Shown here: positions 5,143-7,719 of the stretch, one piece after another
Position numbering within the stretch: position 1 is the first letter of the stretch
Layout: each line of letters starts with the position of its first letter
DNA from: Sulfuricurvum sp.
GTDB taxonomy: Bacteria; Campylobacterota; Campylobacteria; Campylobacterales; Sulfurimonadaceae
Length of the DNA stretch: 7,719 nucleotides
Direction of reading: 5' to 3'
Assembly: GCA_014764075.1 (NCBI GenBank)
Contig: JACXUE010000094.1
Span: forward strand, 1-7,719
The notes under the pieces: generated by a model
Told to the model about the DNA's origin: nothing
Databases searched by the model: none
What the model saw: only the letters and a program-made list of their open reading frames with translations
Translations under genes and position numbers: made by a program

Positions 5143-6108
5143 TTACTCTTTACTCCACAACTTCTCATTGAGTTTCAATTCTTCCACCAAACCGATCGTG
5201 TTTTGGAGGGTATTCACATACTCCATGGTCTGTTTATAATCGAGTAACGAGGTAAAGACGGCCGGTTCAAACAAATCTTTTCCTGTAGCGATACCAACAT
5301 GGATATGATTGTGGACGAACGAGATAAACAGGGGATGAGAAACGCGTCGTTGAAAATCCAAAATCCGTTTCATCATGGAGTGGGTGAGGATATAGCGTGC
5401 TTCGATTTGATCAGATCCATAGACGACAAAATGTTTCTCAAACTCAGGATCGTCCATGCGGATAAGACCTTCACGGGTGAAGTTGATCGATTGGAGCCAT
5501 CCGCCGATGAGAGAGCCGAAACTCTTTTCGGCATAGTCGGGAAGAATCACCGTTTTGGCTTTGAAGTGTTTGTTAAATTCGGCGACGAGAAAGAGTCCTC
5601 GAAAAAGGGTATGCCACTGAGTACGCCCTTTTGAATCGCGGGTTTGATATTCGGCATGGATGTCTGAAAACTCCAGACTTACCCCGCCGATGGAGCCTTT
5701 GACGTAATCATTTCCACTGTACCGATCGATAGAGTGTTTAAAGAGTTCACTCCGCTCAAAAAGGTGTTGAGAGACCATGAAATCGGGGTTATAAAGGAGA
5801 TGGGGATCGATGGCTCCGATCATCGGCGTAATAATTTTGGCTTTAAAGTCTTTGGCGTACCCATTGGTCATAAAACGGTATGTGATCGATGCGAGGATAA
5901 TAAACCCGATCACGAGTGCTATAGAAAGAGGATGAAGCAGCCCGAAGTTTTTTCCCATCCATAGAGCGACGATGGCAAAAGCGACTATCCCCATTCCCCC
6001 GTAAAATTTGAGCTGAGAAACGATCCGCTTTCGGGTCTCTTCGAGCTTATTGATCGATGGGTATAACTCTTTATAGTAAAAATCGGTGAGTTCGGAGACC
6101 GATTTCAT
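5143..6108 (-). CDS. DUF3137-family membrane protein
   Basis: This 321-residue protein has a charged N-terminal helix (1-34), two membrane segments at about 36-51 and 56-80, and a long soluble domain. The soluble part carries the features I associate with DUF3137: SLEFSDIHAEYQT (144-156), FRGLFLVAEFNKHF (169-182) and VVYGSDQIEARYILTHSMM (228-246). The function of DUF3137 proteins is unknown; they are often encoded next to LemA, as here. The ATG overlaps the lemA stop as ATGA, so it is translationally coupled and the two products probably act together at the inner membrane. With a hairpin of two membrane segments, the large domain should be cytoplasmic if the N-terminus is, but topology is inferred. 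No clear terminator follows; the GTTTTG/CAAAAC inverted repeat at 5114-5137 is AT-rich and weak. Confidence 0.85.
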   Translation of the reverse strand: MKSVSELTDFYYKELYPSINKLEETRKRIVSQLKFYGGMGIVAFAIVALWMGKNFGLLHPLSIALVIGFIILASITYRFMTNGYAKDFKAKIITPMIGAIDPHLLYNPDFMVSQHLFERSELFKHSIDRYSGNDYVKGSIGGVSLEFSDIHAEYQTRDSKGRTQWHTLFRGLFLVAEFNKHFKAKTVILPDYAEKSFGSLIGGWLQSINFTREGLIRMDDPEFEKHFVVYGSDQIEARYILTHSMMKRILDFQRRVSHPLFISFVHNHIHVGIATGKDLFEPAVFTSLLDYKQTMEYVNTLQNTIGLVEELKLNEKLWSKE

Positions 6109-6662
6109 CGATTAAAAAGGGCATTGACATCAACGTTTTGGCGCTCGGTAACGGTGATTTCAAAGACGGCGCGGCGTTGAAGATTCATCCACCCTGCCAT
6201 CAAATTGGTCGGGAACATTTCGATGGCGTTGTTGAGGTCGGTGACCGCTTGGTTATAGGCACGACGTGCAGCGGAAATCTGCTCTTCGATCTCACTGAGA
6301 GAACGCTGGAGGTGCATGACGTTTTCGTTGGCTTTGAGGTCGGGGTAGCCTTCCATCGCGACGGTAATTGAACCTAATGCGGCGGTGAGTTTGGCATCGA
6401 GAGCGATTTTTTGATCATCGCTGATCCCCGGTTTCATCGCTTGAGCACGATATTGGGTTACTTTTTCAAGGGTATCTTTTTCGTGCTCCATATACCGTTC
6501 AACCGAAGCGACAAGATTGGGGATGAGGTCGTAGCGTTTTTTGAGGACGGTATCGACCCCTGCAAAGATGTTCTCAACCTGATTTTTTTTGCCGATCAGA
6601 GAGTTGTACATCAAGATGGCGATTAGGGCGAGCGCTCCCAAAACAATGAGGAATATTTGCAT
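6105..6662 (-). CDS. lemA: LemA family protein
   Basis: LemA proteins have one N-terminal membrane helix and a long alpha-helical domain; their cellular role is unsettled. The 185-residue product has the membrane helix at about 2-20, then the conserved blocks KKRYDLIPNLVASVERYMEH (41-60, including the RxDLIPNLV signature), EGYPDLKAN (104-112), and ARRAYNQAVTDLNNAIEMFP (132-151). The start is ATG at 6662, preceded by AAAGGG at 6676-6671 with 8-nt spacing. A longer in-frame start at 6704 would add 14 polar residues before the membrane helix and overlap the promoter, so it is rejected. Its stop overlaps the DUF3137 start (ATGA). It is divergent from the lipoprotein gene, with a 112-nt gap and a good promoter match upstream. 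Confidence 0.95.
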   Translation of the reverse strand: MQIFLIVLGALALIAILMYNSLIGKKNQVENIFAGVDTVLKKRYDLIPNLVASVERYMEHEKDTLEKVTQYRAQAMKPGISDDQKIALDAKLTAALGSITVAMEGYPDLKANENVMHLQRSLSEIEEQISAARRAYNQAVTDLNNAIEMFPTNLMAGWMNLQRRAVFEITVTERQNVDVNALFNR

Positions 6663-6694
6663 TATTTTTTCCCTTTTTATTGTGTTTAGATAAG

Positions 6695-6724
6695 ATGATA
6701 GCATAACTAAAGGTTGTAATTCAA
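6695..6724 (-). promoter_or_regulatory. sigma-70 type promoter for lemA
   Basis: On the minus strand TTGAAT (6724-6719) is followed after 18 nt by TATCAT (6700-6695), which carries an extended -10 TGC directly before it. Transcription would start near 6688, giving a leader of about 25 nt before the lemA ATG. It drives lemA and the coupled DUF3137 gene. Confidence 0.55.
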
Positions 6725-6754
6725 ATCCAAAGATTTATAAAAGAGTGATAAAAT
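6714..6754 (+). promoter_or_regulatory. candidate promoter(s) for the glycine-zipper lipoprotein gene
   Basis: Two -10 candidates are visible. TATAAA at 6736-6741 has TTGTAA at 6714-6719 as a -35 with 16-nt spacing. TAAAAT at 6749-6754 has the extended TGA immediately before it but no -35. Either gives a short leader to the ATG at 6775. The region overlaps the divergent lemA promoter (6695-6724), so the two may interfere. Confidence 0.45.
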
Positions 6755-6774
6755 AGTCAAAAAAAAGGGATTTC

Positions 6775-7209
6775 ATGAAATTATTGGTGGCAATAGCCTT
6801 TACAAGTATAGTGATGTTTGGCGGTTGTGCGCAAAGTGGTGTTCCGGTATTGGAAGCGGATGCTACGAAATATGTTTTAACTGCAGAATCAGGGGTAGTC
6901 AGTGACGCTAGAGCGGTGGTTGTCAAAGATTCAGGCGGAGGCAGTGCGCTGGGCGGTATCACCGGTGCGGTACTTGGTTCGACGATGGGAGGGGGGAAGG
7001 GCTCTGTGTTGACTATGTTGGCGGGAGGTTTGGTAGGGCTTTATGCCGGTAGTGAAATCGGAAAATCGAATGCTCAGGAACTAACCGTACGTTTAGACAG
7101 TAAACAGGAGATAGTAGTTGTTTCCAAAGGGACTGATTTTGCAGTTGGACAACGTGTAAAAATTGTTAAACGGGATGGGGTTGTTTACAACGTACAGCCT
7201 ATTAAATAG
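6775..7209 (+). CDS. glycine-zipper outer-membrane lipoprotein
   Basis: The 144-residue protein starts with a lipoprotein signal: MKLL, a hydrophobic stretch, then FGGC with the lipid-modified Cys18. The residue after the Cys is Ala, not Asp, which favours outer-membrane sorting. Residues about 54-96 form a glycine-zipper membrane region (GGGSALGGITGAVLGSTMGG, then a second hydrophobic half AGGLVGLYAGSEIG). The C-terminal part (101-144, ELTVRLDSKQEIVVVSKG... and FAVGQRVKIVKRDGVVYNV) resembles the small beta domain of SlyB/17-kDa-antigen-like proteins. Such proteins are linked to envelope integrity, but a specific role is not proven here. The ATG has AAGGGA at 6765-6770 with 4-nt spacing. The next gene starts 9 nt after its stop and its ribosome binding site overlaps that stop. 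Confidence 0.85.
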   Translation: MKLLVAIAFTSIVMFGGCAQSGVPVLEADATKYVLTAESGVVSDARAVVVKDSGGGSALGGITGAVLGSTMGGGKGSVLTMLAGGLVGLYAGSEIGKSNAQELTVRLDSKQEIVVVSKGTDFAVGQRVKIVKRDGVVYNVQPIK

Positions 7210-7218
7210 GAGGGATAT

Positions 7219-7590
7219 ATGAAGTCATTGTTTTCAATAAGTTTATTGAGTGCAACGTTGTTGATGGCACAAGAGTGTGTCCATCCTCTTAAAGCTGAGC
7301 GTGAACAGTTGTTTGAAAAACGAAAAAAAATAGAAGAACAGAGTCATAATGAGCGTATTCGGATTTTACAAGAGGCAAATAGTTGCATAAAAAGTGCAAA
7401 AACACCTCAAGAGTACAAGGCGTGTGAGCAAAAAGAACAGCAATCGCGTCAACAATTAAAAGAGAAATTGCATCCTCAGCTTGAAGCATTAAAAAATGAG
7501 CGTCAAGTTCTTAAAGAAAAAGTTCTCAAAGAGCGTGAAGAGAGAATGAAAAATCAACAATATCCAAAAGGTACGATTGCAACACATTGA
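7219..7590 (+). CDS. exported coiled-coil protein, unknown function
   Basis: The 123-residue product begins with a Sec signal peptide (MKSLFSISLLSATLLMA, cleavage likely after Ala17). The mature part is very rich in Glu, Lys, Gln and Arg, and is predicted to be a long helix or coiled coil from about 25 to 112, with AEREQLFEKRKKIEEQ and EALKNERQVLKEKVLKERE. Three cysteines remain after processing (20, 56, 69); the C56-x12-C69 pair, in SCIKSAKTPQEYKACEQ, could form a disulphide joining two helices as a hairpin. I recognise no named family. AGGAGG at 7208-7213 with 5-nt spacing supports the ATG and overlaps the stop of the lipoprotein gene, so both are on one transcript. A periplasmic role near the envelope is an inference from signal and neighbour. 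Confidence 0.8.
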   Translation: MKSLFSISLLSATLLMAQECVHPLKAEREQLFEKRKKIEEQSHNERIRILQEANSCIKSAKTPQEYKACEQKEQQSRQQLKEKLHPQLEALKNERQVLKEKVLKEREERMKNQQYPKGTIATH

Positions 7591-7621
7591 TAAAAAAGTT
7601 GAGAGGATTTGCTATGAAGTA

Positions 7622-7698
7622 TGGCGCAGCGGACGGGACTCGAACCCGCGACCCCCTGCGTGACAGGCAGGTATTCTAACCAGCTGAACTACCGCTGC
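7622..7698 (-). tRNA. tRNA-Asp (anticodon GTC)
   Basis: The minus strand folds as a complete 77-nt tRNA: acceptor GCAGCGG pairing with CCGCTGC, D stem GTTC/GAAT, anticodon stem CCTGC/GCAGG with loop CTGTCAC (anticodon GTC at 7664-7662), variable loop GGGTC, and T arm GCGGG-TTCGAGT-CCCGT. The discriminator is G73, the known identity base for aspartate. The 3' CCA is encoded in the DNA (TGG at 7622-7624 on plus). It reads aspartate codons GAC and GAU. It is convergent with the coiled-coil gene ending at 7590. No clear terminator hairpin follows; only a run of six T on minus at 7597-7592. Confidence 0.97.
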
Positions 7699-7711
7699 AG
7701 CGCCAAAAAAA

Positions 7712-7719
7712 TGGTGGGA
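7712..7719 (-). tRNA. probable 3' end of an upstream tRNA, cut by the window edge
   Basis: The minus strand ends the window as TCCCACCA, 13 nt before the 5' end of tRNA-Asp. This looks like the last acceptor bases, discriminator A and encoded CCA of another tRNA. A tRNA-Val is a plausible candidate because its acceptor commonly ends in CCCACCA. Eight bases cannot prove it; the tandem arrangement is the main support. Confidence 0.4.

Noticed and set aside
5299..5634. A 111-aa plus-strand open frame inside the DUF3137 gene, and similar ones at 5734-5964, 6138-6371 and 6411-6626
   Set aside because: They are antisense shadows of genes with strong family evidence on the minus strand, and show no domain or credible ribosome binding site.
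6663..6704. A longer start (ATG at 6704) for lemA
   Set aside because: It would include the predicted leader and part of the -10 region, and would put polar residues before the membrane helix that normally begins LemA.
7592..7621. A terminator for tRNA-Asp
   Set aside because: There is a run of six T on the minus strand but no hairpin directly before it other than the tRNA itself.
7614..7679. A 21-codon plus-strand open frame (MKYGAADGTRTRD...) with a GAGAGG site before it
   Set aside because: It is the antisense reading of tRNA-Asp, a well-known false small protein; the sequence is explained fully by the tRNA.
1..7719. Mobile elements, CRISPR arrays, toxin-antitoxin or defence systems
   Set aside because: No transposase, integrase, direct-repeat array, or recognisable defence domain is visible on either strand; the genes are housekeeping or envelope proteins with uniform style.

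Overview
The window reads as ordinary chromosome of a Campylobacterota (epsilonproteobacterial) species, probably of the Sulfuricurvum/Sulfurimonas type. The assignment rests on protein sequence style (the short Fis-type protein next to fabD, the Campylobacterota form of TtcA, an uncharacterised small gene behind mutY), moderate GC content and dense packing with 4-17 nt gene overlaps. The genus is an inference.

Layout. (1) 1-3324, plus strand, is a compact housekeeping operon: the 3' end of a Fis-type DNA-binding protein, fabD (malonyl-CoA:ACP transacylase), a stand-alone carbon-nitrogen hydrolase resembling the glutaminase half of NAD synthetase, mtnN (MTA/SAH nucleosidase, which in this phylum probably also serves menaquinone synthesis) and a TtcA-family tRNA thiolase. 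Junctions are TAATG, ATGA, 14 nt and an 11-nt overlap, so translation is probably coupled. (2) 3314-4727, minus strand, holds mutY and a 146-aa uncharacterised protein whose GTG start lies inside the mutY end. This pair converges on ttcA with an 11-bp overlap. (3) 4728-4904 is intergenic and carries a perfect 21-bp inverted repeat with a 9-nt loop plus a plus-strand terminator-like element with no gene to terminate. (4) 4905-6662, minus strand, holds lemA and a DUF3137 membrane protein (ATGA-coupled), then a 56-aa two-helix membrane protein with its own promoter-like -10. (5) 6663-6774 is a divergent promoter region. (6) 6775-7590, plus strand, encodes two cell-envelope proteins: a glycine-zipper lipoprotein and an exported coiled-coil protein. 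(7) The end holds tRNA-Asp(GTC) on the minus strand and probably the last bases of an upstream tRNA.

I see no mobile element, CRISPR array, prophage or defence system. No gene-free stretch exceeds 300 bases; the longest is the 177-nt gap at 4728-4904. The points most worth following are the palindrome, the altered cysteine motif in TtcA, the stand-alone NadE-glutaminase-like hydrolase, and the uncharacterised small proteins.
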